This document shows positions 41,379 to 52,045 of a stretch of 64,000 nt of DNA, one piece after another. This stretch comes from Cepaea nemoralis (lineage: Eukaryota; Mollusca; Gastropoda; Stylommatophora; Helicidae): positions 372,001 to 436,000 of the forward strand of contig JACEFZ010015095.1 in NCBI GenBank assembly GCA_014155875.1, in the 5' to 3' direction. The position numbers were made by a program, and so were the translations under genes. The notes under the pieces are model-generated. The model had not been told where the DNA came from and did no database searches. It was given only the letters and a program-made list of their open reading frames with translations. Within the stretch, counting starts at the first letter, position 1; each line of letters starts with the position of its first letter.

Positions 41379-42788
41379 CTAACGAATAACTGCGTTGGAT
41401 ATTGGCAAAGGTTCCACCTGAAATTGTGTATGATTGTTCAGAAGTCGGTAGTCTATACACAACCGGTGTTCTCCACTTGGTTTCCGTAACAAAACTACCC
41501 CCGCATTGTATGGGGATGTGGATGGTGCAATCACGTCATCCTCCAGCAGTTTTTGTATTTCCTCCTCCAGGGCCTTTTGTTTAGAGAATGGCACTGGGTA
41601 AACCTTTTGGCGAACAGGCTCCTGTGTGGTCAAAGTCATCTCGAACCCCACCAACCTCGTTCGTCCTGGTTTATCAGTCAGTATCTCCTTATGAGACTCG
41701 AGAACCTGGGTTATCTTTTCCCTCTCCTGGGAGGTCAGATCAGGGTTCACTTGCACATCCCTATAGGTTTCCTGGTGTACCAAGGGATATTCCCTGCCCT
41801 CATTGGTTCCCACTTCCGTGTCCACTGCAACTGCCATTGCCATGAGGTGAGCTGCCTTGTCTCCGGGTCTCTCTTCGTATTTCCGCAAGAGATTGATATG
41901 GAAAATCTTTGACTTTCCCCGGATCTGATAGTTGGTTCTGGATATCACCCTTTCCAGTTTGTTGTTTCCCATTGGGAGTAGCAACAATACTTTGTCTCCC
42001 ACCTCTAGAGATCTGTCTTTAGACCTATGGTTGTAGTAATACGCATCCTTTTTTCTGGCCTTTTTCAAGTTTTGATTTGCCAGAGTCCATCCCTTGTGAA
42101 GTTTTTCTTTCAGTTCCTCCACATATTTGTAAGAAGAGATCACTTCTTCTGATGTCCCCTCTTCAGTCCAACTCCTCAACATGACTTCCAACGGTCCTTT
42201 GATTGGACGACCAAACAGCAACGTAGCGGGTGGTAGTCCTGTTGAGCCATGAGGAACTTCCCTATAGGCAAAGCGTGCTGCTGGGATATATTCATCCCAC
42301 CTATCAGGTTTTTCCTGTGCCAGTTTCCTGAGCATTGTCATCAATGTGCCATTGAATCGCTCTACTTGTCCATTGGCTTGAGGGTGGTAAGGGCTGATAT
42401 GGATATGGTTAGAGTGGAACACCCTAAATACCTCCTCCATAAGTTTTCCACAAAACTGGGACCCATTGTCCGTCAGAATTTGATCTGGAAAGCCTAATCT
42501 CGTAAAGACCTCCATCAGTGCATCCGCCACTCGTTTTGAGTCAATCGTGGTCAACGGTATGGCTTCACCCCACATTGTACAACAATCCACCATTGTAAGT
42601 ATATACATGTTCCTCTTCCTAGTCCTAGGAAGTGGACCCATGATATCGATGGCTACCCTTTCGAAATGAGAGTTCATGATGGGCATCTCACCCAAGACCA
42701 CCGGTGCTGTCCAGTGTTTCGGTGCCACCCTCTGGCACTCAGGGCATGACTTTACATACCGACGCACATCCTCTGTCTTCCCGGCCAA
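41379..42788 (-). CDS. pol: Integrase followed by N-terminal RT, one frame (Gmr1-like pol)
   Basis: 469 open codons. The frame starts inside the integrase zinc region (YVKSCPECQRVAP; its HMGH...GHMG half is at 42958-42752 in another frame). Core motifs: VAIDIMGPLPR (first Asp), ILTDNGSQFCG (second Asp), YHPQANGQVERFNGTL (Glu), then a DKVLLLLP and KIFHINLLRKY C-terminal module. After a ~60-residue linker come the RT motifs VYPVPFSKQKALEEEI, LLEDDVIAPSTSPYNAGVVL, RKPSGEHRLCIDYRLLN. It ends at a stop at 41379; the RT continues at 41350 in another frame. Integrase inserts cDNA in the nucleus; RT copies element RNA in particles. Confidence 0.93.
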   Translation of the reverse strand: MAGKTEDVRRYVKSCPECQRVAPKHWTAPVVLGEMPIMNSHFERVAIDIMGPLPRTRKRNMYILTMVDCCTMWGEAIPLTTIDSKRVADALMEVFTRLGFPDQILTDNGSQFCGKLMEEVFRVFHSNHIHISPYHPQANGQVERFNGTLMTMLRKLAQEKPDRWDEYIPAARFAYREVPHGSTGLPPATLLFGRPIKGPLEVMLRSWTEEGTSEEVISSYKYVEELKEKLHKGWTLANQNLKKARKKDAYYYNHRSKDRSLEVGDKVLLLLPMGNNKLERVISRTNYQIRGKSKIFHINLLRKYEERPGDKAAHLMAMAVAVDTEVGTNEGREYPLVHQETYRDVQVNPDLTSQEREKITQVLESHKEILTDKPGRTRLVGFEMTLTTQEPVRQKVYPVPFSKQKALEEEIQKLLEDDVIAPSTSPYNAGVVLLRKPSGEHRLCIDYRLLNNHTQFQVEPLPISNAVIR

Positions 42789-43400
42789 TAGTAATGGCAG
42801 GAAATTCGCTGCATGGTGGCAGCAATACCCATGTGTCCACTAAAGGAGATGGTATGCCCCATATGAAGAATCTGGGATCGGTGAGCTTTCGGGATGACCA
42901 ACTGACCGTATAGGTTGTCTCCCCTTTCGGCTTTCCTGTAGAGTATCCTTTTCTTCATGTAGTACTACCCACGTCCTGGTGGATCAGCACTTCTCTGCAG
43001 CTTTTTGTAGCAAGGACGTAAAGTAGCATCCTCACTCTGGGCAGTTCGTAGCTCCCCCAGCAGTGGGTTAGTCACAATTTCTTCTGCCTCTTCCATTCTC
43101 ATCTGAGAGCGAGTCTGTATTGCTCCCATATGGATTGGCTCCCTGGGCATTCCCAGAAAGACATACCGGCAACCAAGGATTACTGGAAAAATGGGATCGG
43201 TCAATACTGCAGCCTTGATTGTGCCGGTGACATATCTTGACCGAATCTCCACATTAACAATGGGCAACTTCATGGCCACAGCACTCTTCTGTGCAGGCTG
43301 TATTTCCATGGTCTCACCTGTGAATTGTTCTGGGTGTACCAGATCCGCAGAAATCACGGCCTCCCCTTCCAGTCCTGTGTCATACAAACACTCCACTTGA
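42752..43400 (-). pseudogene. Protease and integrase zinc region of the Gmr1-like element
   Basis: Frame 43396-42965: CLYDTGLEGEAVISADLV carries the DTG active site of a retropepsin, VILGCRYVFLG the closing segment. A stop at about 42963 and a frame change follow, then 42958-42752 with YGQLVIPKAHRSQILHMGHT and GHMGIAATMQRISCHYYWPG, the His pair of the integrase HHCC domain. A frame change near 42755 joins the CPEC pair at the start of the next feature. Confidence 0.88.
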
Positions 43401-43411
43401 CGACCGTTAAC

Positions 43412-44898
43412 CTATACCAATTCCACTACAGGTGGTTTTTTCCTTGTCCGGAGTCTCTTCGTTGGCCTCGACCTGTTCAGTGGGCTCCACCTTAGGTTTC
43501 CCGGGGCACACGGCGAATTTATAGTCTCCTGACTTTCCTCTGCAGTCAATAGCATTGTGCGTGTTTGACTTGCATTATTTGCACAATTTTCCTGTCCTAG
43601 ATTTTCTAGTGCCGGACTTGAGTGACCTCTCCTGATGGCGAGCTTTCTTGCTGACCTTGGCATTTTCCGTGACAACCTCCTTGGAAGTCACTTGACATGC
43701 TGCAAAGTGAGGGCTCTTAGCCTTCGATTTGCAGTCCATCATATTGTGAGAGGGTGACTTACAAATTGAACACCACTTCTCCGACCACGGTCGTTTTGGT
43801 GTAGAGCTTGAAGTGCTCTTGCTTCCCTTTTTCGTCTTTTCTGAACTTTCCTCTGATTTTTGTACATAAGGTTCCCCCTTTTTGGTTCCTGAGTTTTTGG
43901 CTTTCTTCTTGTCATGTTTCTCCTGACTTTTGGTGTTGGTGGGAAGGTTTTCCCCGGCCTCCCCATGTACCTTGACGAACTGTTCTGCTAATTTAGTCAC
44001 GAAGTCAATACGTTCCGCTCCTTGTTCTCCTAGGAATGTCCTGAGAGGTTTTGACATTTGCTTCTTCAGCTGGTCGACCACCATGAGCTCTTCCAGACTC
44101 TCGTAGTCATGTGCGAACCCAGCCAAATCCATCCACTTGTGGAGATAGGACTTTAGATGCAAACTGTAAGTGGCAAACAACTCTCCCGGTTCTCGTTTCG
44201 CTGCTCGAAATTTTTTCCGGTAGGTGTGTGACGTAACCTCGAATCGTTTCAGCAGAGCCGTCTTCAACTCGTCATAATTGTTCTGATGTCCTGGAGGCAG
44301 GCGAGAATAAACCGCGTAATCCCTGCGATAGCTTGAGATTCCATTTGTTATGCTCCAGACCCATAGCCACGGACATGGCCTCGAAGCGTTGAAGGTACTG
44401 GTCAATCTTCTCCTTGTCCTCCTCGTAGATTGCTAGAGGGAACTTCATAGCATGGTAACTATGTCCACCTACTGGGGTTGAGCCTGGGATAGAGGAACCG
44501 CCAACTGCTCCCTCAGTTTCCCCATTAGATTGCCTCTTAAGCTCGAGTTCCAGCATTCGGTACTCGTGCTCCCTTTTCCGAGCTTCTTATTCAGCTTCCT
44601 GATTCTTAGCTGCCTGCTCAGCTTCAATTTCCAGCCTTCTCATGGCTTGCTCTGCTTCCAATTTCTTAGCAGCTTGTTCTGCTTCCATTTGCCTAGCAGC
44701 TTGTTCTGCTTCTAATTTCTTAGCAGCTTGTTCTAACTCCATCCTTCTCAATTCCAACTCAGCCTTTTGATCTTCCCTTTCTGCTTGACGATACTCCCTC
44801 TCCACCTCCTGTACGTAATCTGTTAGTGCAGAACCCGACAATCCCATTTCTTTCCCCTTTGCCTTTAGTTTTGCCCCAGTTAATTTAGGAGTGGCCAT
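43412..44898 (-). pseudogene. Gag of the Gmr1-like element, broken
   Basis: Begins MATPKLTGAKLKAKGKEMGL at 44898, followed by a long Glu/Ala/Lys/Arg helix with repeated EAEQAAKKLEAEQA units, very probably coiled coil. An in-frame TAA at 44589-44587 interrupts it; the same frame continues to about 44330 with FPLAIYEEDKEKIDQYLQRF. After a frame change, 44405-43575 carries the capsid-like part (RRDYAVYSRLPPG, LKTALLKRFEVTSHTYRKKF, WMDLAGFAHDYESLEELMVV) and a zinc knuckle, CSICKSPSHNMMDC. A possible second knuckle lies near 43560. The third LTR element has a similarly built gag. Confidence 0.88.
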
Positions 44899-45171
44899 TT
44901 TTCAGAGAGGTAAGTCAGCAGACAGAGTATAGATTATCTCTAAAAGAAATATATTGGTAATGAACAATTACAGTTAATCTATATTCTTAAATACTACACA
45001 GCACAACACAACACAATCACTCAGTGACAAGAGCAGAATCAGGACCACAGACCCATGCAGACGTGTGAAGTGTGAACAGGTATTATGTGTCTTAACCCCT
45101 ATCCACATTCACTTTAGCTGGATTCTCTCTCTAACAATATCACCGTCCTCTAAGTAAAGATCCTGTGTCAA

Positions 45172-45267
45172 AAGACCCCGTTGTCAGGAGATCCCGCTGT
45201 CAAAAGATCCCGCTTCCAAGAGATCCTGCTTACAAGAGATCCCGCTGTCCAAAGATCACGTTTACGA
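45172..45267 (+). repeat. 16-bp tandem repeat, six copies, in the leader
   Basis: Six units of about 16 bp of type AGATCCCGCTGTCAAA run from about 45172 to 45267. The last unit overlaps the primer-binding site, so the array directly abuts the start of reverse transcription. Confidence 0.9.
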
Positions 45268-45274
45268 GCCCCCA
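45264..45274 (-). promoter_or_regulatory. Primer-binding site, tRNA-Pro-like
   Basis: The minus strand reads TGGGGGCTCGT, five bases inside the 5' LTR. These bases match the start of the well-known retroviral tRNA-Pro primer site; the following bases do not. Confidence 0.65.
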
Positions 45275-45279
45275 ATAAA

Positions 45280-47188
45280 TGTCGTAAGTTTCCCTTCTTA
45301 CTTAAGTGTTGTCCTTGGAGTGAGGGGAATCAACACCACATTTTTATTACCCCAATATTATTATCCTAGAGAATCCACCAGACTCCTACCACAAAACTCC
45401 ATCAGTCTGCAAACATCTCTTTCTTACTCTCACTCACCCCTTGATCATGCCCCCTCTCACTCCTCCCCAACATAACATACTCCACAACTCTAGCTTTAAC
45501 AAATAAATACAAAAATAATTTATTAAAACCAAGAGTATAGGTGTGAGAAGTGTGTGTGTGTGTAACGTGTAGAATGTGTGTCGAATATTCTAGTGGGTGC
45601 GGACTTAGACCAAGTAGCTGAAGAGCCCAGCCCGATCATCCCAGAAAGGATCACACCACATCTTCATTCAGTTCACGATGACCTCACCAAGGCATGAATC
45701 CATCCTGCTAGATGTCGACTTCCACTGGTGGCTGTTTGATCACTCAAAAGAACTAGTCACAGTCTGACCCTGAATCCTGCCTGGATCACACACCGTTATT
45801 ATATGTCCCTATTGTTCTGCGACTTATAACATCCTTGTCTAGTGAGGACACGAAAATACTGTTCTTTGAAATAAATGTACTTCCTGTCTCAAGTGTCTAC
45901 TGTTCACACGACCATTGTTATAACTTCCTAATAAGTTCATACTGTTCTATTCCCATGTCATGTGGAAAAACCGTACCTATTAGTCTTTTCAACTGTCGTG
46001 TGACAACATAATACCCACTGGACTTTCCCATGTGGTGTAAAAAAAATCACTTTCTATTGTTCTATTCCCAAGTGATGTTTGAAACATTAATCTGACGATT
46101 GGTCCTTCTCCAAAATGATGTGGAGAAAACCATCTCTAGTATTCTGTTAACGTGTGACGTTTAACAAACATTCTTACGATTGTTCCTTTAAACCCTTTTC
46201 ATCATGGCTAAGTGCAAACTTTGCTGACTAACTGCCCGCACTAAGGTCTCCATTCTCATTGACTTGAGTGACCTAAGGGAACCTGTAAAAGAGATAATAA
46301 TACACTTGGTGAGAGCATCTGTCCCTAACCTCCATTGGATGGGGGTAGGTTGACATCCTCACTCAGATACATGACAGTGAACCAATGCTGTCATGGACAT
46401 AGGAGTTCTTCACTCCGGTCTGCGGTGGGTTAAGATCAGGACAGAGCAAAATGCAAAGTGTAGACCCCCAGCAGACCTCACTGGAAGATCCCATCACTGC
46501 ACACTCTCCCCATCCCCAATCTCCCCAAATATCACCCCACTACACAATTCTCACTAGCAGAGCTAATTCTCACTTCACTACTCTATTTTCAACTAGCAGC
46601 ACCAATCATCACTTCATTACTCTAGCTAGTTTTACCGAGGCTACTGCTTATATTAATTAGGCTTAAGTATACTCTCTACAATACCTTAAGCACAACTGCA
46701 TCGATCCTGGATGACATCTATAACTTGCCATTAAGGCATATGTTATTTAATGTTACTTAAATCTAACACAATAGATGCTCTCCGAACTTCCTAACTGCGG
46801 CACACACACACACAAAAACACGTCAAGCCTAGCCAATTTTCTGGTCTACACTAATGTACCCCAGTCTTGTTTATTCACAGCGCTAGGAGTGTTCCCCGAG
46901 AAGTCTTTGATGTTCTGCGGGTGTCGCTCAAGGGCCCTAACTAAGTCCAAAATCTTAGCTCCCTTGTTCTTAATCAATGCAGGAGTTAACTTCTCCTGTC
47001 CTGACAGCTACAACAAGCCAGCGTGTTACAACCACGTGCCTACAATTCCCCGACATATCTTCTGTCTCTCCAAGACTTCTCAAGGTCAGCGGTGTCTTTG
47101 ATCTAACTGGTAAACAACTGCAGCTGCAAATCATACCGTCCTTGTTATTTTTGACATCGGATTGTAACCTTGGAGTGAATTCATGACA
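45280..47188 (-). repeat. 5' LTR of the Gmr1-like element
   Basis: 1,909 bp, TGTCGTAAG to CATGACA, partner of 38354-40265. Right-hand target duplication GTCTC at 47189-47193. Confidence 0.92.
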
Positions 47189-48063
47189 GTCTCGCACCTC
47201 CGCATTGCTTCCTTATATGGTGTCTTTGTGTTGATGGCAACTTTAATACGTCTCTGTGTCATTGCAGGTATGAACAGCCCAGGTATCTAGCTCCATGCTT
47301 GCCCAGGCAGTTGGTGCACTTTCTTTTGTTGTTGGGTGCTCGGAAGTCCTTGGCCAGCGGACACTCCTTGAAGGCGTGGTGATGGCGCAGTACTGGTAGA
47401 TTTCTGTCTTACTGCGACATGCTGCTCTGCTGTGGCCAGCCCTCTGACATCTTGAACATTGATTGACTCTTGGGATGAATCTCTCTGGCTGTTGTATTTT
47501 CTTGTTGATTGATACTGTGGTTGGTATTTCGCTGCCCTCCAATGTCACCACTGCCAAGGTTGTGGGTATCTTGCGTTCGGATGTGACGATTCTCTTCTCG
47601 TAGCTGCTTCAGGATTTCTTCATCTTACAGCTCCACTTGAACCTGCTTGACAACCCATCGGAATGTTTTTGAGTCGGTGTTCCCGGCTCTGGTGTCTTTC
47701 TTCTCCTTCTTCTCTGCTGTCTTGGGTCTTGTCTGTGGTGGGCTGTCAATCTTCTCCCTCAGTAGTAGCTATAGTCTCAGGTTCTTTGATGCAGCTCGCA
47801 GGCAGGCTCTCCACATTCGTCTTCTTGACGGTCTTGTCGGCTCCCACGCTGCACATCTTGGTTGCCACGTGTCTTTTGATGTTATTGCCACATGCCATTT
47901 TCCCCTGTATCAGGCTTCTTGGCTTGTTCAGGCGACTTGTCTGGATAGCGCTCACATTTGCGGATGTCCTAGTGATATTCTGCCATCTGTACTTATAGTT
48001 CTGCTGAAAATACCAGAAGCTATTTAATACGAAGAATTTTGTACACTCAACCACATAATCCAT
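47189..48063 (-). pseudogene. ORF1 (gag-like) of an I-like LINE, N-terminal and zinc-knuckle part
   Basis: Minus strand: 48063-47746 is open, starting MDYVVECTKFF and carrying a basic region. After frame changes, 47557-47243 reads RFIPRVNQCSRCQRAGHSRA with C-x2-C-x4-H-x4-C spacing, then a second cysteine cluster. The frame leads through INTKTPYKEAMRRCET to the target duplication, where the LTR element interrupts it. It resumes at 38353. Zinc knuckles are typical of ORF1 in the I group. It may be the same family as 28093-29700, but no overlap allows a check. Confidence 0.78.
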
Positions 48064-48889
48064 GTCACCAAAAATCTACTCAGAATTATGAGAACAAGTG
48101 CCAGGGACTTCTGGGGTTGATTTTGTGTTTATTTATTCAATCATCATGTCCCTGTCCCTGACACGCACCTGTGGTCATCATTTGCTTGTTGTTGATGCTG
48201 TCAACGCACTTGCTGGCATGTATACCCCTGGTTTAACAATCATACATCGTCTTTCAAATGGCAATGAACTTTATGCTAGGAAGTGTTTTGTCACCAGAAT
48301 ATTTCTGCTAATGAGCTTTATGCTGGTGTGTGCCAGTACCTTTGATAATGGATTCGAAAATATGCCCATGAGCGAAGTTGCGCTAGGGGTAATCCTGGTG
48401 TGACTTGTTAAACACTTAATCTATGTACAATTCTTATGTGACGATCGACACTCCACAAGGAATTGATATAACAGAATAGCAGTACAGTTTGACACATTTT
48501 AAGTTCTTCACGATACTATGAACACGTCGTTATCATTTTAAAATAATGTCAACAGTATACTTGCACACGACATCTACAGTCAATTCTGTTGACAAATCTC
48601 TCAGACGAAATCAGCAGTCAAACTGTTTCACAATTAGGCATACATGCAACGTGGCGGCAAGATGAAATTCTGCCATTCACCATCTTCAATCCAACCCCAA
48701 CTTTGGTCCAGATGGGAATGACCCTTGAAGGAGACTTTGTCCCCTGTTCAGCCACTCGCCTTGCTGTCTTCGTACAAAGCGTGACCCTCTACCTGGTCGC
48801 TCTTCACGCTGAACTGCGTGAAGCTCTGACTTGTATGCCATAAGTGTCCCATGACCTAACCTAGATCATGGCACAAGAAGGAAAGTAAA
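48064..48889. other. Unassigned spacer
   Basis: No gene recognised. The 21-bp string at 48278-48298 (AGGAAGTGTTTTGTCACCAG plus A) is identical to part of the 46-bp minisatellite unit that begins about 900 bp further on. Confidence 0.5.
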
Positions 48890-49205
48890 GATGGAAACTG
48901 GTGAAGAACAGTATAGATATGTCAAAGGAAAAGTTACAAATAATGCAATATACACATTACAGACTTTAATATGTTGATACACAGAAAGACATATACATGT
49001 GCTGATAAATCTTACCAAGGCTTTTAATAAAGTGAAGCATAATTAAATTATCAAAATATTGGAAGATATTAATAATGATGGGAATGATATAGGATTAATA
49101 CAAAAAATATTACTGGAAACAAGCAGCAGCAATTACAATGGGAAATAATAAAGATCACAGTTATGAACAGATGAAGCAAGGAGTAAGACATGACGGTGTT
49201 TTATC
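48890..49205 (+). pseudogene. LINE RT fragment upstream of the 46-bp array
   Basis: Plus strand, over two or three frames: AIYTLQTLI, HVLINLTKAFNKVKHN-stop-IIKILEDI and NNDGNDIGLIQKI, then SSNYNGK and QMKQGVRQ-like sequence leading into the first array unit. This is the RT block before the GVRQG motif in RTE-like LINEs. The RT resumes after the array at 52046. Confidence 0.75.
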
Positions 49206-49677
49206 ACCAGATCTATATGAAGCAAGGAGTAAGACATGATGGTGTTTTATCACCAGATCTATATGAAGCAAGGAGTAAGACATGACGGTGTTTTATCACC
49301 AGATCTATATGAAGCAAGGAGTCAGACATGACGGTGTTTTGTCACCAGATCTATATGAAGCAAGGAGTAAGACATGACGGTGTTTTATCACCAGATCTAT
49401 ATGAAGCAAGGAGTCAGACATGACGGTGTTTTATCACCAGATCTATATGAAGCAAGGAGTAAGACATGACAGTGTTTTATCACCAGATCTATATGAAGCA
49501 AGGAGTAAGACAAGGAAGTGTTTTATCACCAGATCTATATGAAGCAAGGAGTAAGACAAGGAAGTGTTTTATCACCAGATCTATATGAAGCAAGGAGTAA
49601 GACAAGGAAGTGTTTTATCACCAGATCTATATGAAGCAAGGAGTAAGACAAGGAAGTGTTTTGTCACCAGATCTATA

Positions 49678-50382
49678 TTAACCCATTAAAGGGCAGACGC
49701 TTGTCCATTTTTTAGCCCTGAATGGGCAAGATTTTTTCAGGTTCGGTAAAATTTCGGGTCGCATTAGTAAAAACATCACAAATAAAATGTTAGTCAACCA
49801 ATTTTAGTTAAATAAACAACACAATGAAGGGAAAAGCATGCAGAATATGTTATTCATGTGATTGTTGTTGGTAATCCATATATGAACACAAATATTTACG
49901 AAATAAAGCATGTTGTTTGTGATTTTCCATCATCTATACAGCAATTTACAAACACATTTTCAGAATCATAATCACTTTATTTAAAGTCTGACTCTGACTG
50001 CTAATGCAAAGTAATGCTTTGCACTGATATCTAGCTCTGATTAATAGTCAACTTCGTGCCCTTTAATGTCACTTAAATTGAACCTAGCGAAATCTCGGCT
50101 ATCACTTGAAGAATCGCCGAAATCTGTTTTGAAAAACTAAGCGTAAAAACCCCGAAAACTATTTTTAAAAAAGTCTGTAAAAGTCCGTTCAAATTCATAG
50201 TAGGCGTTTACAAATGGCGGCCACGTTGTCAAGCTATCGACGAAAGCGAAAGTAGCCGTTGGAAGTATCGTAAAGCCGAGAAATCGCATTTTTACAACGC
50301 ATAATAGTATCGGACGCAATCGGCCGATTTGCTCGTTAAAGGCATCGGACGGAAATGGATGTTCTGCCTTGTAAAGGGTTAA
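49678..50382. mobile_element. MITE with TTAA duplication, copy 1 (piggyBac type)
   Basis: 697 bp (49682-50378) between TTAA repeats. Ends are inverted: CCCATTAAAGGGCAGA on the left against CCCTTTACAAGGCAGA read inward from the right. TTAA targets and CCC termini are characteristic of piggyBac elements. No transposase is encoded; open frames inside are short and unconserved. Ends join array sequence exactly, replacing the usual TGAA by TTAA. Confidence 0.85.
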
Positions 50383-50700
50383 GCAAGGAGTAAGACAAGG
50401 AAATGTTTTATCACCAGATCTATACGAAGCAAGGAGTAAGACAAGGAAATGTTTTATCACCAGATCTATACGAAGCAAGGAGTAAGACAAGGAAACGTTT
50501 TATCACCAGATCTATACGAAGCAAGGAGTAAGACAAGGAAATGTTTTATCACCAGATCTATACGAAGCAAGGAGTCAGACAAGGAAGTGTTTTATCACCA
50601 GATCTATATGAAGCAAGGAGTAAGACAAGGAAGTGTTTTATCACCAGATCTATATGAAGCAAGGAGTAAGACAAGGAAGTGTTTTGTCACCAGATCTATA

Positions 50701-51405
50701 TTAACCCATTAAAGGGCAGACGCTTGTCCATTTTTTAGCCCTGAATGGGCAAGATTTTTTCAGGTTCGGTAAAATTTCGGGTCGCATTAGTAAAAACATC
50801 ACAAATAAGGTGTTAGTCAACCGATTTTAGTTAAATAAACAACACAATGAAGGGAAAAGCATGCAGAATATGTTACTCATGTCATTGTTGTTGGTAATCC
50901 ATATATGAACACAAATAGTTACGAAATAAAGCATGTTGTTTGTGATTTTCCATCATCTATACAGCAATTTACAAACACATTTTCAGAATCATAATCACTT
51001 TATTTAAAGTCTGACTCTGACTGCTAATGCAAAGTAATGCTTTGCACTGATATCTAGCTCTGATTAATAGTCAACTTCGTGCCCTTTAATGTCACTTAAA
51101 TTGAACCTAGCGAAATCTTGGCTATCACTTGAAGAATCGCCGAAATCTGTTTTGAAAAACTAAGCGTAAAAACCCCGAAAACTATTTTTAAAAAAGTCTG
51201 TAAAAGTCCGTTCAAATTCATAGTAGGCGTTTACAAATGGCGGCCACGTTGTCAAGCTATCGACGAAAGCGAAAGTAGCCGTTGGAATTATCGTAAAGCC
51301 GAGAAATCGCATTTTTACAACGCATAATAGTATCGGACGCAATCGGCCGATTTGCTCGTTAAAGGCATCGGACGGAAATGGATGTTCTGCCTTGTAAAGG
51401 GTTAA
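50701..51405. mobile_element. MITE with TTAA duplication, copy 2 (piggyBac type)
   Basis: 697 bp (50705-51401), nearly identical to copy 1 with a constant offset of 1,023 bp, and flanked by matching array units. It was therefore duplicated together with its neighbours rather than inserted independently. Confidence 0.88.
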
Positions 51406-52045
51406 GCAAGGAGTAAGACAAGGAAATGTTTTATCACCAGATCTATACGAAGCAAGGAGTAAGACAAGGAAATGTTTTATCACCAGATCTATACGAAGCA
51501 AGGAGTAAGACAAGGAAACGTTTTATCACCAGATCTATACGAAGCAAGGAGTAAGACAAGGAAATGTTTTATCACCAGATCTATACGAAGCAAGGAGTCA
51601 GACAAGGAAGTGTTTTATCACCAGATCTATATGAAGCAAGGAGTAAGACAAGGAAGTGTTTTGACACCAGATCTATATGAAGCAAGGAGTAAGACAAGGA
51701 AGTGTGTTGTCACCAGATCTATATGAAGCAAGGAGTAAGACAAGGGGATGTGTTGTCACCAGATCTATATGAAGCAAGGAGTAAGACAATGAAGTGTTTT
51801 GTCACCAGATCTATATAAAGCAAGGAGTAAGACAAGGAAGTGTGTTGTCACCAGATCTATATGAAGCAAGGAGTAAGACAAGGAAGTGTTTTGTCACCAG
51901 ATCTATATGAAGCAAGGAGTAAGACAAGGGGATGTGTTGTCACCAGATCTATATGAAGCAAGGAGTAAGACAATGAAGTGTTTTGTCACCAGATCTATAT
52001 GAAGCAAGGAGTAAGACAAGGGGGTGTTTTGTCACCAGATCTATG

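Larger units (their letters stand above)
38354..47188 (-). mobile_element. Gmr1-like Ty3/gypsy LTR retrotransposon (integrase before RT)
   Basis: An 8,835-bp element: LTRs 38354-40265 and 45280-47188 (about 1.91 kb each), GTCTC duplication, primer site at 45264-45274, polypurine tract at 40269-40277. On the minus strand the order is gag, protease, integrase, RT, RNase H. Integrase and RT share one open frame (42788-41379), so the order is real and not a rearrangement of fragments. RNase H ends only about 65 bp before the 3' LTR with no integrase after it. This order is characteristic of the Gmr1 clade. LTRs differ by scattered changes, about a dozen in the first 250 bp, and ORFs carry several lesions. 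Confidence 0.92.
49206..52045 (+). repeat. 46-bp minisatellite derived from an RT motif, with two MITE copies inside
   Basis: Unit: AGATCTATATGAAGCAAGGA, then GTAAGACAAGGAAGTGTTTT, then ATCACC; 46 bp. In one frame it reads MKQGVRQGSVLSPDL, the conserved RT motif before the catalytic Y-x-D-D box. There are about 10 units at 49206-49677, 7 at 50383-50700 and 14 at 51406-52045, in subtypes with ATGACGG, AAGGAAG, AAGGAAA and GGGGATG. Because 46 is not a multiple of three, the motif passes through all three frames, so the array cannot encode a simple repeat protein. Two 697-bp MITE copies interrupt it. Confidence 0.93.

Noticed and set aside
48589..48843. 84-codon plus-strand frame as a small gene
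   Set aside because: No recognisable domain, no neighbours supporting it, and length within chance expectation for this sequence.
50137..51513. Two nearly identical 117-codon minus-strand open frames
   Set aside because: They are the two copies of the 697-bp MITE plus adjoining array units. The frame has no domain and exists because the sequence was duplicated.
50449..51726. Open frames made of GVRQG and SKTRK repeats, looking like a repeat protein
   Set aside because: They are readings of the 46-bp array; the unit is not a multiple of three, so the protein simply cycles through three frames.
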